Source of the DNA: Pseudomonas sp. BN102
GTDB lineage: Bacteria > Pseudomonadota > Gammaproteobacteria > Pseudomonadales > Pseudomonadaceae
Reading direction: 5' to 3'
NCBI RefSeq assembly: GCF_029871245.1
Contig: NZ_SSON01000065.1
Location: 1-64,000 of the forward strand
DNA length: 64,000 nucleotides
Below are positions 8,933 through 17,444 of this stretch, piece after piece. A program made the position numbers and the translations under genes. The notes below the pieces were generated by a model that saw only the letters and a list, made by a program, of their open reading frames with translations, searched no databases and was not told the DNA's origin. Numbering within the stretch: the stretch's first letter is position 1; each line of letters begins with the position of its first letter.

Positions 8933-10087
8933 CTATTCGGCAGGATATCGCTGGATGCGGTTGCGGCCCTTGTCCTTGGCTACGTAGAGCGCGTCGTCGG
9001 CCATGGAGAGCAGGCGGAACAGGTCGTATCCGGCGTCACTGGAGCTGACGATGCCGATGCTGACGCTGAGCTCGCCCGGTTCCTGGAACGGCAGCTCGGC
9101 GAACTCCCGGCGGATGCGCTCGGCCACCTGGGCGCCGGCCTCGTCGTCGGCGTCGGCCAGCAGGCAGGCGAACTCCTCGCCGCCGATGCGGCCGAACACG
9201 TCCTGCTTGCGCATGCTGCCGACCGCGATGCGGCTGAAGGCCACCAGGGCTTCGTCGCCGGTGGCATGGCCATAGTTGTCGTTGAGGCGCTTGAAGTGGT
9301 CGAGGTCGCAGAGCATCAGGGCGACGGGCTCGCCGCGGTGCTCGCAGCTTTCCAGCAGGTACTCGCCGGAGGTCATGAAGGCGCGGCGGTTGCCGACGCC
9401 CGTCAGCGGATCGCAATAGGCGGCCGCGCGGAACTTCAGCTCGGCGCGCTCCTTGACCATGGCCAGGGTGACGAAGGCGATGCCGATGGCGTAGAGCAGG
9501 GTCTCGAACACCAACAGGGAGAAGAAGCTGGTGCCCTGCCCGGCGCTGGCCACCGCCTGGTCGAAGGGCATGCCGCGGTCGACCACTATGCGCACGCAGT
9601 AGAAGGCCGTGTGAAAGAGCGTCAGCACCAGGGCCGGCATATAGGCCACTTCCAGGCTCTTGCGGCTGCGCCAGAGTTCGAAGGCGCTGAGCCCGGCGTA
9701 GGTGACGGTCATCATCGAGCCGAGCACCACCCGCACTGTCAGTGACTCGTAGAAGGCCGGGTTGAGGCAGAGCAGTACCCAGATCGCCGCGCCGGCGCAG
9801 ATGCCCGGGAGGTGCGGCTGGCGCCCGGCGAACACGCGCATGGCGGTCCAGTTCATCGCCCCGCAGAGCTGCAGCGCCACGTTGCCGATGACCAGGGGCA
9901 CGAAGTCCATGCCGATGCCGCGCAGGCTGCCGAGCACCGTGGCCAGCGCGCCGAGCAACAGCATGGCGGACAGGTAGCCGAGGGTCGGCTCGCGGCGGCC
10001 ACGGCGCCAGGCGTGGAGCATGAGGATGCCCACCAGGGCGAGGATGTAGATATCCACAAGCACCAGGGTGGGGATGTTCAGTTGCAT
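8933..10087 (-). CDS. membrane-bound diguanylate cyclase (GGDEF)
   Basis: 384-residue protein with several predicted membrane helices over residues 1-210, then a GGDEF domain. DPLTGVGNRRAF opens the domain, the active site is GGEEF at 302-306, and the inhibitory I-site RxxD is present at 293-296 (RKQD), so c-di-GMP feedback is expected. The enzyme should join two GTP into c-di-GMP. The ATG at 10087 follows GGAGGAGGGCAC, an excellent ribosome site; the longer open frame upstream is not supported. The helical part is not a recognised MHYT or MASE1 sensor that I can name. Divergent from the CoA-transferase gene. Confidence 0.92.
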   Translation of the reverse strand: MQLNIPTLVLVDIYILALVGILMLHAWRRGRREPTLGYLSAMLLLGALATVLGSLRGIGMDFVPLVIGNVALQLCGAMNWTAMRVFAGRQPHLPGICAGAAIWVLLCLNPAFYESLTVRVVLGSMMTVTYAGLSAFELWRSRKSLEVAYMPALVLTLFHTAFYCVRIVVDRGMPFDQAVASAGQGTSFFSLLVFETLLYAIGIAFVTLAMVKERAELKFRAAAYCDPLTGVGNRRAFMTSGEYLLESCEHRGEPVALMLCDLDHFKRLNDNYGHATGDEALVAFSRIAVGSMRKQDVFGRIGGEEFACLLADADDEAGAQVAERIRREFAELPFQEPGELSVSIGIVSSSDAGYDLFRLLSMADDALYVAKDKGRNRIQRYPAE

Positions 10088-10275
10088 GTGCCCTCCTCCC
10101 AGTGCGGACCGGGCGACAAGTGGCAGGGCATTGCACGGCGGGTTGGCATGGCGGTCGGCGCGCGCGAATGAGGGTCCTGCAAGAACTTTAAGTCGGCCTG
10201 GAAGGGGGCGCCAGCGGCAATCCGGGCTGTTCGCTGTCGGCCCCACGGGGTAGAGTCGCCGCCATCGCCTGGCCC

Positions 10276-11487
10276 ATGGAAATTCCGATGAACGCCCCTG
10301 CCAAACCCCTCGCCGGTCTCAAAGTGATCGAACTCGGCACGCTGATCGCCGGCCCCTTCGCCTCGCGCCTGTGCGCCGAATTCGGTGCCGAGGTGATCAA
10401 GATCGAGTCGCCCGACGGCGGCGACCCGCTGCGCAAGTGGCGCAAGCTCTACGAAGGCACCTCGCTCTGGTGGTTCGTGCAGGCCCGCAACAAGAAGTCC
10501 CTGACGCTGAACCTCAAGCATCCCGAGGGCCAGGACATCCTCAAGAAGCTGCTGAGCGAGGCGGACATCCTGATCGAGAACTTCCGCCCCGGCGTGCTGG
10601 AGAAGCTGGGCCTGGGCTGGGAGGTGATCCACGCCCTGAACCCGAAACTGGTGATGGTGCGCCTTTCCGGATTCGGCCAGAGCGGTCCCTACAAGGACCA
10701 GCCGGGCTTTGGCGCGGTCGGTGAATCCATGGGCGGGTTGCGCTACATCACCGGTTTCGAGGACCGCCCGCCCGTGCGCACCGGCATCTCCATCGGCGAC
10801 TCCATCGCCGCCCTCTGGGGCGTGATCGGCGCGCTGATGGCGCTGCGCCACCGGGAAGTCAACGGCGGCACTGGCCAGGTGGTGGACGTGGCGCTCTACG
10901 AGGCGGTGTTCGCCATGATGGAAAGCATGGTCCCGGAGTTCGACGTGTTCGGCTTCATCCGCGAGCGCAGCGGCAACATCATGCCGGGCATCACGCCCTC
11001 ATCCATCCACACCGCCGCCGACGGCCGGCATGTGCAGATCGGCGCCAATGGCGATGCCATCTTCAAGCGCTTCATGCAGGCCATAGGCCGCGATGACCTG
11101 GCCAATGACCCGACGCTTGCCAGCAACGATGGCCGCGACGCACGCCGCGACGAGCTCTACGGCGTGATCGACCGCTGGGTGGCATCGCTGCCCCTGGAAG
11201 ACGTGCTGGCGGTGCTGAACCGCGCAGAAGTGCCGGCCAGCCGCATCTTCTCCGCCGAAGACATGTTCAACGACCCGCAATTCCTCGCCCGGGAGATGTT
11301 CGTCTCGGCAAAGCTGCCGGACGGCAAGCCCTTCAAGATGCCGGGCATAGTGCCCAAGCTCTCCGAGACCCCAGGCTCCAGCGAATGGATAGGCCCGGAG
11401 CTGGGCGAGCACAATGCCGAGGTGCTCGGGGCCCTGGGCTACAGCGCCGAGCAAGTGGCGGCGCTGAAGGCCGACGGGGCGATCTGA
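10276..11487 (+). CDS. CaiB/BaiF family III CoA-transferase
   Basis: 403-residue class III acyl-CoA transferase. Seen: the N-terminal GLKVIELGTLIAGPFASRLC (nucleotide part), the RNKKSLTLNLKHPEG and ENFRPGVLEKLGLG blocks, and the catalytic aspartate D175 in TGISIGDSIAALWG. Such enzymes move CoA between carboxylic acids (formate/oxalate, carnitine, mesaconyl, succinyl and others); the specific pair is unknown. Start: this ATG and a second ATG four codons later are both possible; the second has a weak GGA nine bases upstream. Stands alone, followed by family B and A repeats. Confidence 0.88.
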   Translation: MEIPMNAPAKPLAGLKVIELGTLIAGPFASRLCAEFGAEVIKIESPDGGDPLRKWRKLYEGTSLWWFVQARNKKSLTLNLKHPEGQDILKKLLSEADILIENFRPGVLEKLGLGWEVIHALNPKLVMVRLSGFGQSGPYKDQPGFGAVGESMGGLRYITGFEDRPPVRTGISIGDSIAALWGVIGALMALRHREVNGGTGQVVDVALYEAVFAMMESMVPEFDVFGFIRERSGNIMPGITPSSIHTAADGRHVQIGANGDAIFKRFMQAIGRDDLANDPTLASNDGRDARRDELYGVIDRWVASLPLEDVLAVLNRAEVPASRIFSAEDMFNDPQFLAREMFVSAKLPDGKPFKMPGIVPKLSETPGSSEWIGPELGEHNAEVLGALGYSAEQVAALKADGAI

Positions 11488-11494
11488 TCGCTCT

Positions 11495-11569
11495 GTAGGT
11501 TGGGCTGAGCGCAGCGAAGCCCAACCTACAGAGCACCGTTGGGCTTCGCGTAGCTCAGCCACAACCTAC
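11495..11569. repeat. REP-like inverted repeat, family B
   Basis: GTAGGTTGGGCTGAGCGCAG at the left and TAGCTCAGCCACAACCTAC at the right form inverted arms; an inner copy of CCCAACCTAC gives a second, shorter palindrome. It starts seven bases after the CoA-transferase stop. Confidence 0.75.
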
Positions 11570-11583
11570 GGGGCAGCTGCGCG

Positions 11584-11611
11584 TCCCTTGGTGAATGAAT
11601 TCGCCCCTACA
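11584..11611. repeat. partial REP-like repeat, family A
   Basis: Right arm only: TTGGTGAATGAATTCGCCCC followed by TAC. It sits between a family B repeat and the thrC terminator. Confidence 0.55.
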
Positions 11612-11631
11612 AGGAATCTCCTCACACGCAC

Positions 11632-11666
11632 AAAAAAGGCCGGCCCCTTGCGGGAGCCGGCCTTTT
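11632..11666 (-). terminator. rho-independent terminator of hom-thrC
   Basis: On the minus strand GGCCGGCTCCC and GGGGCCGGCC form a strong stem closed by GCAA and followed by six T. It lies 17 bases past the thrC stop. Confidence 0.9.
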
Positions 11667-11683
11667 CGTTTCTGAAGCCAGGC

Positions 11684-13093
11684 TTACAGCGGCTTGCCGC
11701 GGTTGCCATGCTGGCTGACGAAGGCCTGAATCTGCTTCAGGTCGTTCGGCAGCACGGTGCAGCGTTCCTCGCGCTGGAACAGGTCGGCGAGGTGCGGCGG
11801 CAGCGCCGGAGACTGGCCGACGCCGGCCTTCTCCACGGCTTCCGGGAATTTCACCGGGTGGGCGGTGCCCAGGGTGACCATCGGGGTGGCCAGGCTGCGG
11901 CGACATTCGCGGGCGGCGCGGACACCGATGGCGGTGTGCGGGTCGAGCAGCTCGCCACACTCGTTGAACACCTCGGCGATGGTCTCGCAGGTGGCTTCGT
12001 CATCCACGGCCAGGGAATCGAACAGCTTGCGCGCTTCGGTCCAGCGGTCTGCCTCGACGCTGAAGCCGCCGCCCTGCTTGAAGGTATCCATCAGGCTGGC
12101 GATGGCGGCACCGTTGCGGCCGTGCAGGTCGAACAAGAGGCGCTCGAAGTTGGACGACACCATGATGTCCATGGATGGCGACAGGGTCGGGTGCAGGGTG
12201 TCTTTGACGTACTGGTTGCCGCTCATGAAGCGGTGCAGGATGTCGTTGCGGTTGGTGGCGACGATCAGTTGGCTGATGGGCAGGCCCATGTTGCGCGCCA
12301 GGTAGCCGGCGAAGATGTCGCCGAAGTTGCCGGTCGGTACCGAAAACGCCACGGAACGGGCCGGGCCGCCGAGCTGGATGGCCGCGTGGAAGTAGTAGAC
12401 GATCTGGGCCATGATCCGCGCCCAGTTGATCGAGTTGACCGCCACCAGCCGGGTGCCCTTGAGGAAGCCCTGGTCGGCGAAGCTGGCCTTGACCATCTCC
12501 TGGCAGTCGTCGAAGTTACCCTCGACCGCGATGTTGTGGATGTTGTCGCCGAGGATGGTGGTCATCTGCCGGCGCTGCACTTCGGACACGCGGTTGTGCG
12601 GGTGCAGGATGAAGATGTCGACGTTCTCGCAGCGGCGGCAGCCTTCGATGGCAGCCGAACCGGTGTCGCCGGAGGTGGCGCCCAGGATTACCACGCGCTC
12701 GCCGCGCTTGACCAGCACGTGGTCGAGCAGGCGGCCGAGCAGCTGCAGGGCGAAGTCCTTGAAGGCCAGGGTCGGGCCGTGGAACAGTTCCAGCACCCAC
12801 TCGTTGCCGTTCAGCTGGCGCAGCGGCGCCACGGCGTTGTGGTCGAAGGCGCCGTAGGTTTCTTCGAGGATCTTCTTGAAGGCGGCGTCATCGATGCTGC
12901 CGGCGACGAAGGGGCGCATCACACGGAAGGCCAGCTCAAAGTAGGGCAGACCGGCCCAAGAGGCGATTTCTTCCTGGGTGAAGCGCGGCAGGTTTTCTGG
13001 TACGTAGAGGCCGCCGTCGCTGGCCAGGCCAGCCAGCAGCACGTCTTCGAAATTCAGGGCAGGTGCCTGGCCGCGAGTACTGATATAGCGCAT
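11684..13093 (-). CDS. thrC: threonine synthase
   Basis: 469-residue PLP enzyme converting O-phospho-L-homoserine to L-threonine and phosphate, the last step of threonine synthesis. Seen: MRYISTRGQAPALNFEDVLL (typical N-terminus of the long, proteobacterial ThrC class), the Schiff-base lysine K112 in HGPTLAFKDFA, the LGATSGDTGSAA phosphate loop, and SVPTGNFGD. Full length. It follows hom by 88 bases on the same strand and ends in a strong terminator, so hom-thrC is the expected operon. Confidence 0.97.
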   Translation of the reverse strand: MRYISTRGQAPALNFEDVLLAGLASDGGLYVPENLPRFTQEEIASWAGLPYFELAFRVMRPFVAGSIDDAAFKKILEETYGAFDHNAVAPLRQLNGNEWVLELFHGPTLAFKDFALQLLGRLLDHVLVKRGERVVILGATSGDTGSAAIEGCRRCENVDIFILHPHNRVSEVQRRQMTTILGDNIHNIAVEGNFDDCQEMVKASFADQGFLKGTRLVAVNSINWARIMAQIVYYFHAAIQLGGPARSVAFSVPTGNFGDIFAGYLARNMGLPISQLIVATNRNDILHRFMSGNQYVKDTLHPTLSPSMDIMVSSNFERLLFDLHGRNGAAIASLMDTFKQGGGFSVEADRWTEARKLFDSLAVDDEATCETIAEVFNECGELLDPHTAIGVRAARECRRSLATPMVTLGTAHPVKFPEAVEKAGVGQSPALPPHLADLFQREERCTVLPNDLKQIQAFVSQHGNRGKPL

Positions 13094-13181
13094 GTCTTAA
13101 AACCTTGGTTTCGAGCTGCCGGCAGCGGCGGGTCGCTCGAGGGATCGCCCCGGCGTCGCCCCGCCACTGCCTGGCGGCTGC

Positions 13182-14486
13182 TTAGTTCAGTTGCTCGACG
13201 CGGATGCGCACTACGCTGCCTACCACGTCATCCAGAGCTTCCAGCGCGGCGATGGCGTCGTTGACGCGCGCTTCGACGACCCGGTGGGTAACCAGGATCA
13301 TCGGCACCAGGCCGTCGTGCTCTTCGACTTCTTTCTGCATGATCGATTCGATGTTGATGCCGCGCTCGGAGAGGATGGTCGCGACCTGCGCCAGCACGCC
13401 CGGGTGGTCCTTGGCCTGGATACGCAGGTAGTAGGCGCTCTCGCAGGCCTCGATCGAAAGGATCGGGTGGTCGGACAGGGAGTCCGGCTGGAAGGCCAGG
13501 TGCGGCACGTGGTTTTCCGGGTCGGTGGTCAGGGCACGGACCACGTCCACCACGTCGGCGACCACGGCGGAAGCGGTGGCTTCCATGCCGGCGCCGGCGC
13601 CGTAGTACAGGGTGCTGCCAGCGGCGTCGCCATTGACCATCACCGCGTTCATCACGCCGTTGACGTTGGCGATCAGGCGGTCGGCCGGGATGAGGGTCGG
13701 ATGCACGCGCAACTCGATGCCGCTGTCGGTACGGCGGGCGACGCCCAGGTGCTTGATGCGGTAGCCCAGGGCTTCGGCGTAGTTGACGTCGGCGCTGGTC
13801 AGTTTCGAGATGCCTTCGGTGTAGGCCTTGTCGAACTGCAGCGGGATGCCGAAGGCGATGGATGCCAGGATGGTCAGCTTGTGGGCGGCATCGATGCCTT
13901 CGACATCGAAGGTCGGATCGGCCTCGGCGTAACCCAGGGCCTGGGCTTCCTTCAGCACGTCTTCGAAGGCGCGGCCTTTTTCGCGCATTTCGGTGAGGAT
14001 GAAGTTGCCGGTGCCGTTGATGATGCCGGCCAGCCAGTTGATGCGGTTGGCCGAGAGGCCTTCGCGGATTGCCTTGATCACCGGGATGCCGCCGGCTACG
14101 GCGGCCTCGAAGGCGACCATGACGCCTTTCTCGCGGGCCTTGGCGAAGATCTCGTTGCCGTGCACGGCGATCAGCGCCTTGTTGGCGGTGACCACATGCT
14201 TGCCGTTCTCGATGGCTCTCAGGACCAGCTCGCGGGCCTGGGTGTAGCCACCGATCAGCTCGATGATGATGTCGATTTCCGGGTTGTCGACCAGCTCGAA
14301 AATGTCCGCGGTGATGGGGGTGGCACCGGTATCGCATTTCGGGTTCGGACGACGGGCGGCAATCTGCGCAACCTCGATTCCACGCCCGGCACGGCGGGCA
14401 ATCTCCTCGGCGTTGCGATTGAGTACGTTGAAGGTGCCGCCACCGACGGTCCCCAGGCCACAGATGCCTACTTTTACCGGCTTCAC
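13182..14486 (-). CDS. hom: homoserine dehydrogenase
   Basis: 434-residue monofunctional enzyme reducing aspartate semialdehyde to homoserine with NAD(P)H. Domains: N-terminal Rossmann fold with GICGLGTVGGG (GxGxxG at 10-15), the catalytic region with VTANKALIAVHG and GIINGTGNFILTEM, GYAEADPTFDVEGIDAAHK, and a C-terminal ACT domain from about residue 350 that in this family gives threonine feedback control. Starts after GGGGAGTTCAGCGTG. thrC lies downstream and dsbC upstream, separated by tandem hairpins. Confidence 0.97.
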   Translation of the reverse strand: MKPVKVGICGLGTVGGGTFNVLNRNAEEIARRAGRGIEVAQIAARRPNPKCDTGATPITADIFELVDNPEIDIIIELIGGYTQARELVLRAIENGKHVVTANKALIAVHGNEIFAKAREKGVMVAFEAAVAGGIPVIKAIREGLSANRINWLAGIINGTGNFILTEMREKGRAFEDVLKEAQALGYAEADPTFDVEGIDAAHKLTILASIAFGIPLQFDKAYTEGISKLTSADVNYAEALGYRIKHLGVARRTDSGIELRVHPTLIPADRLIANVNGVMNAVMVNGDAAGSTLYYGAGAGMEATASAVVADVVDVVRALTTDPENHVPHLAFQPDSLSDHPILSIEACESAYYLRIQAKDHPGVLAQVATILSERGINIESIMQKEVEEHDGLVPMILVTHRVVEARVNDAIAALEALDDVVGSVVRIRVEQLN

Positions 14487-14510
14487 GCTGAACTCCCCAT
14501 CATCACTGCG

Positions 14511-14565
14511 AAAACGGCCGGGAGTGTCCCGGCCGAGGAAAAGAGCCGCACTTTACGAAGCGGCT
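14511..14565 (-). terminator. tandem hairpins between dsbC and hom
   Basis: Read on the minus strand, AGCCGC and GCGGCT form a first stem (14544-14565) followed by CTTTT; then CGGCCGGGA-CAC-TCCCGGCCG forms a perfect 9-base stem (14515-14535) followed by TTTT. Both are terminator-like. They may stop dsbC transcripts or act as leader structures for hom; I see no leader peptide rich in Thr or Ile codons. Confidence 0.65.
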
Positions 14566-14596
14566 GTTTATTGGTCAATCAAGCTGGATACCCGGA

Positions 14597-15325
14597 TTAC
14601 TTGGCTTCGAGGGCAAGTTTGGCCAGCTGCGGTGCCGGCTGGTAACCGGGGATCATCTGGCCATTGCCGAGCACGATGGCCGGGGTGCCGTTGACGCCGA
14701 TCATCTGGCCCAGCTGGAACTGCTTGGCTACCGGGTTTTCACAGGTGGCGGCCGGCAGTTCTCCGCGGGACTTGGCCTTGTTCATGGCGGCCTGGCGGTC
14801 CTTGCTGCACCAGACGCTGACCAGGCTGTTATAGCCGTGGCTGCCGATGCCCTGGCGCGGGAAGGCGACATAGCGCACTTCGATGCCACGACGGTTCAGC
14901 TCGGGCACTTCGCTGTGCAGCTTCTGGCAGTAACCGCAATCGGTGTCGGTGAACACAGTGATATGGGCCTTGGCCGGCTCCTTGGGCGAGAACACCACCA
15001 TCTCGCTGGCGGGGATGGCATTGATCTCCTTGGCGATGGAGCGGCTTTCGGCCTGCTCAGTGAGGTTCACCGGCTTCCCGTCCTTGACCTGGTAGAGATA
15101 GCCCTGCATCAGGTACTGGCCGTCGGCGCTGGTGTACAGCATGCGGCCGCCCTTGAGCTGGACCTGATAGACGCCGGTCATCGGGCTTTCGCCGATGGAT
15201 TCGATGGGCAGGCCAAGCTCCAGGGCGGCAAGAGTCTTGCGGATGGCCTGGTCCGGGTCGTCGGCGAGGCTGAAGGTGCTGGCCAGGCCGAGGGCCAGAC
15301 CGGCGATAAGACGGGTCACGCGCAT
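14597..15325 (-). CDS. dsbC: periplasmic thiol:disulfide isomerase DsbC
   Basis: 242-residue exported protein: signal peptide at 1-21 (hydrophobic core, FSLA-D), an N-terminal cystatin-like dimerisation domain, then a thioredoxin domain with the active site C130-G-Y-C133 and the cis-proline region GVNGTPAIV. A second cysteine pair (WCSKD, ATCEN) fits the structural disulfide of DsbC. It shuffles wrong disulfides in the periplasm and needs DsbD as electron source. The start at 15325 is supported by an AGGAG site; the frame is open 126 codons further but has no signal there. Lies between xerD and hom, as in other pseudomonads. Confidence 0.94.
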   Translation of the reverse strand: MRVTRLIAGLALGLASTFSLADDPDQAIRKTLAALELGLPIESIGESPMTGVYQVQLKGGRMLYTSADGQYLMQGYLYQVKDGKPVNLTEQAESRSIAKEINAIPASEMVVFSPKEPAKAHITVFTDTDCGYCQKLHSEVPELNRRGIEVRYVAFPRQGIGSHGYNSLVSVWCSKDRQAAMNKAKSRGELPAATCENPVAKQFQLGQMIGVNGTPAIVLGNGQMIPGYQPAPQLAKLALEAK

Positions 15326-15549
15326 GGGTACTCCTGTCGAGCGGCGGACGTAAGGGAATCGGCCAAGCCTACCACAGAAGGCCGTGGGCGCAGCCGCCGG
15401 ATGCCCGGCGGGCGCTATCGGTGGTTCGCAGGGCGACGCAGAGTCAAGGTCAGCTTCCTTCCCGACATCTTCCTTCTCGGCATCCCTGCCGCCGCTTAAT
15501 CGCAGGACTCGCCCCCGGCCCGGCGATCCATGGCCGGGCGTTCGCCGGC

Positions 15550-15565
15550 GCGACGCATGCGTCGC
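15550..15565. repeat. perfect 16-base palindrome between xerD and dsbC
   Basis: GCGACGCATGCGTCGC reads identically on both strands and lies 10 bases beyond the xerD stop. No T tract follows on the xerD strand. It is probably a REP-type or transcript-end structure; it does not resemble a dif site. Confidence 0.5.
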
Positions 15566-15575
15566 CTTTTCCGGC

Positions 15576-16472
15576 TCACCCACGGGGATGATGGCGAGCG
15601 TGCAGCTCCTGCAGGCGCGCCTGGGCAATGTGGGTATAGATCTGGGTCGTGGAAAGGTCGCTGTGGCCGAGCAGCATCTGCACCACGCGCAGGTCGGCGC
15701 CATGGTTGAGCAGGTGGGTGGCGAAGGCGTGGCGCAGGGTGTGCGGCGACAGGGATCTGGCGATACCAGCCACCTGGGCCTGGTGCTTGATCCGGTGCCA
15801 GAAGGTCTGGCGGGTCATCTGCTCGCCGCGCAGGCTGGGGAAGAGCACATCGCTGGGCTTGCCATCGAGGAGGAAGGGCCGCGCTTCGCGCTGGTAACGC
15901 TCGATCCAGGCGATGGCTTCCTCACCCAGGGGTACCAGGCGCTCCTTGCTGCCCTTGCCGAACACCTTGAGCACGCCCTGGCGCAGGTTGACCTGCTCCA
16001 GGGTCAGGCCCACCAGTTCGCTGACCCTCAGGCCGCAGGCGTAGAGCACCTCGAGCATGGCGCGATCGCGCAGGCCGATGGGGTCTTCCAGGTCGGGGGC
16101 TTCCAGCAGGGCTTCGACATCCGCCTCGGACAGCGACTTGGGCAGCGGCCGCCCCAGCTGCGGCAGGTCCACCTGCAGGGTGGGGTCTTCGGTTATCAGG
16201 TTCTCGCGCAGCAGGAAGCGGTAGAAGCCGCGCAGCCCGGAAAGAAAACGTGCCGTGGAACGGGCCTGGTAGCCCTCGCCCAGGCGCCAGGCCAAGTGGT
16301 CGAGAATGAGGTCGCGACCGGCCTTGTCCAGTTCCAGGCCACGCTCATGGAGCCAGCCGTTGAAATGCGCGAGGTCGCTGCGGTAAGCCGAGCGGGTGTG
16401 GGCGGACAGGCCTTTCTCCAGCCACAGGGCGTCGAGGAAACGGTCGATCAGGGGATGGTCTAGCGCGGGCAT
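15576..16472 (-). CDS. xerD: site-specific tyrosine recombinase XerD
   Basis: 298-residue recombinase that with XerC resolves chromosome dimers at dif under FtsK control. The N-terminal SAM-like core-binding domain spans about 1-90. Catalytic residues of the C-terminal domain are all present: R149 (GLRVSEL), K173 (GKGSKERLVP), H244 and R247 (SPHTLRHAFATH), H270 and the nucleophile Y279 (QIYTH). The ATG at 16472 gives the canonical 298 residues; an ATG five codons earlier is less likely. Housekeeping copy, not a mobile-element integrase. dsbC follows 250 bases downstream. Confidence 0.96.
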   Translation of the reverse strand: MPALDHPLIDRFLDALWLEKGLSAHTRSAYRSDLAHFNGWLHERGLELDKAGRDLILDHLAWRLGEGYQARSTARFLSGLRGFYRFLLRENLITEDPTLQVDLPQLGRPLPKSLSEADVEALLEAPDLEDPIGLRDRAMLEVLYACGLRVSELVGLTLEQVNLRQGVLKVFGKGSKERLVPLGEEAIAWIERYQREARPFLLDGKPSDVLFPSLRGEQMTRQTFWHRIKHQAQVAGIARSLSPHTLRHAFATHLLNHGADLRVVQMLLGHSDLSTTQIYTHIAQARLQELHARHHPRG

Positions 16473-16549
16473 GGATGACTGCTTCAAATAGGCGACGCGC
16501 TAGTCTTTCATAGCGCTGCATTGCATTTCATCCCTGACATGGAGTCCTG

Positions 16550-16654
16550 ATGAGCGAACACCATCCCGAGAAGGACCGGACCCTGGTGTCTCTGATGGAA
16601 ACCGAAATGGAACCCGGTGTTACCGCCGATCGTGTCCTGGCCCAATCACACTGA
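16550..16654 (+). CDS. possible small protein, 34 residues
   Basis: ATG at 16550 is preceded five bases away by GGAG; the frame reads MSEHHPEKDRTLVSLMETEM and ends at a TGA after 34 codons. It is acidic, has no cysteine and no hydrophobic segment. I do not recognise it. It lies in the gap between divergent xerD and the MshEN gene, so it could equally be leader sequence with a chance ribosome site. Conservation of the frame in relatives would decide. Confidence 0.35.
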   Translation: MSEHHPEKDRTLVSLMETEMEPGVTADRVLAQSH

Positions 16655-16750
16655 CAGGCGGCAAGGCCAGCCTATCCTTAGTCTGGTGACAGGGTCGGGC
16701 CGGCAGCGGATGATTTCACCTTGATATCACATCACCGCCGGTATCGGACC

Positions 16751-17431
16751 ATGGCCAACCAACAGAACTCCCGCCTGGGACAGATCCTCGTCAGCAAGGG
16801 TCTGATCACAACCCAACAGCTGGACGCCGCAATCAAGATGCAGCTCACCAGCAGGATGCGACTGGGTGAAGTACTGATAGCGCAAGGCCTGCTGACCCAG
16901 AAGCAACTGACCAAGGCCCTCAAGAAGCAGAGCAACCTGCGTCTGGCGGCCACCCTCGTGGCCGCGTTTATGAGCCCCTTCCAGATGGCCGGCGCCGACA
17001 TCCAGCGCATGCAGCCCCCTACCAGCATCAGCCGCCAGGAAACCCCTCGCGGCCTGCGTCCGCTGAGCGACCTGGAAATGAGCCGTGTCAGTGCTCAGGG
17101 ACTGGACGAAGTGCTGCAGGGCCTGTTCCTGCAATCGGAGAGCGGCGATGGCCTGGGCGCAGTGAAGCAACTCGCGAAACTGGTAATGCCGGTGCTGGAC
17201 AGCCTCGACGCTGAGACTTCGATGCAGGACGTGGTCTACGACACCAGCAGGATGACCTCGGTGGTCAACCCGGACGGCTCGGTGAACCTGCGCCTGCCCA
17301 GCTCCATCGGCGAACTGCGCCTGGAGAACATCCGCGTGGCCGGTTCAGCGCAAAACCAGAGCTTCGGCAGCCTGACGCTGAACAACATCGATCTGACCCA
17401 GGCGTCGCTGAAGATCAGCATGCGCAACTGA
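16751..17431 (+). CDS. MshEN-type c-di-GMP-binding domain joined to an exported or membrane-anchored region
   Basis: 226-residue protein. Residues 8-31 and 37-60 are two 24-residue copies of the MshEN pattern RLGxxLVxxGLIxxxxLxxxLxxQ, separated by exactly five residues (LTSRM), which is the published spacing of the c-di-GMP-binding MshEN domain of MshE-type ATPases; no ATPase follows. Residues 61-82 (basic KKQSNLR, hydrophobic LAATLVAAF, then QMAGA-D) look like an internal signal peptide or membrane anchor. Residues 104-117 contain LSDLEMSRVSAQG, reminiscent of leader-like motifs in secreted proteins. The C-terminal half (PDGSVNLRLPSSIGELRLENIRV) looks beta-rich and unassigned. The ATG at 16751 begins MANQQNSRLG; its ribosome site is weak. 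A hairpin repeat follows. Confidence 0.7.
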   Translation: MANQQNSRLGQILVSKGLITTQQLDAAIKMQLTSRMRLGEVLIAQGLLTQKQLTKALKKQSNLRLAATLVAAFMSPFQMAGADIQRMQPPTSISRQETPRGLRPLSDLEMSRVSAQGLDEVLQGLFLQSESGDGLGAVKQLAKLVMPVLDSLDAETSMQDVVYDTSRMTSVVNPDGSVNLRLPSSIGELRLENIRVAGSAQNQSFGSLTLNNIDLTQASLKISMRN

Positions 17432-17444
17432 CAGGAAGCTACTC

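Noticed and set aside
15326-15703. N-terminal extension of DsbC
   Set aside because: A signal peptide and AGGAG site are found at 15325; the extension overlaps xerD and has no sequence resemblance.
15576-16472. xerD as a mobile-element integrase with attachment sites
   Set aside because: All features are those of the housekeeping XerD, in its normal pseudomonad neighbourhood; no dif- or att-like flanking repeats or cargo are seen.
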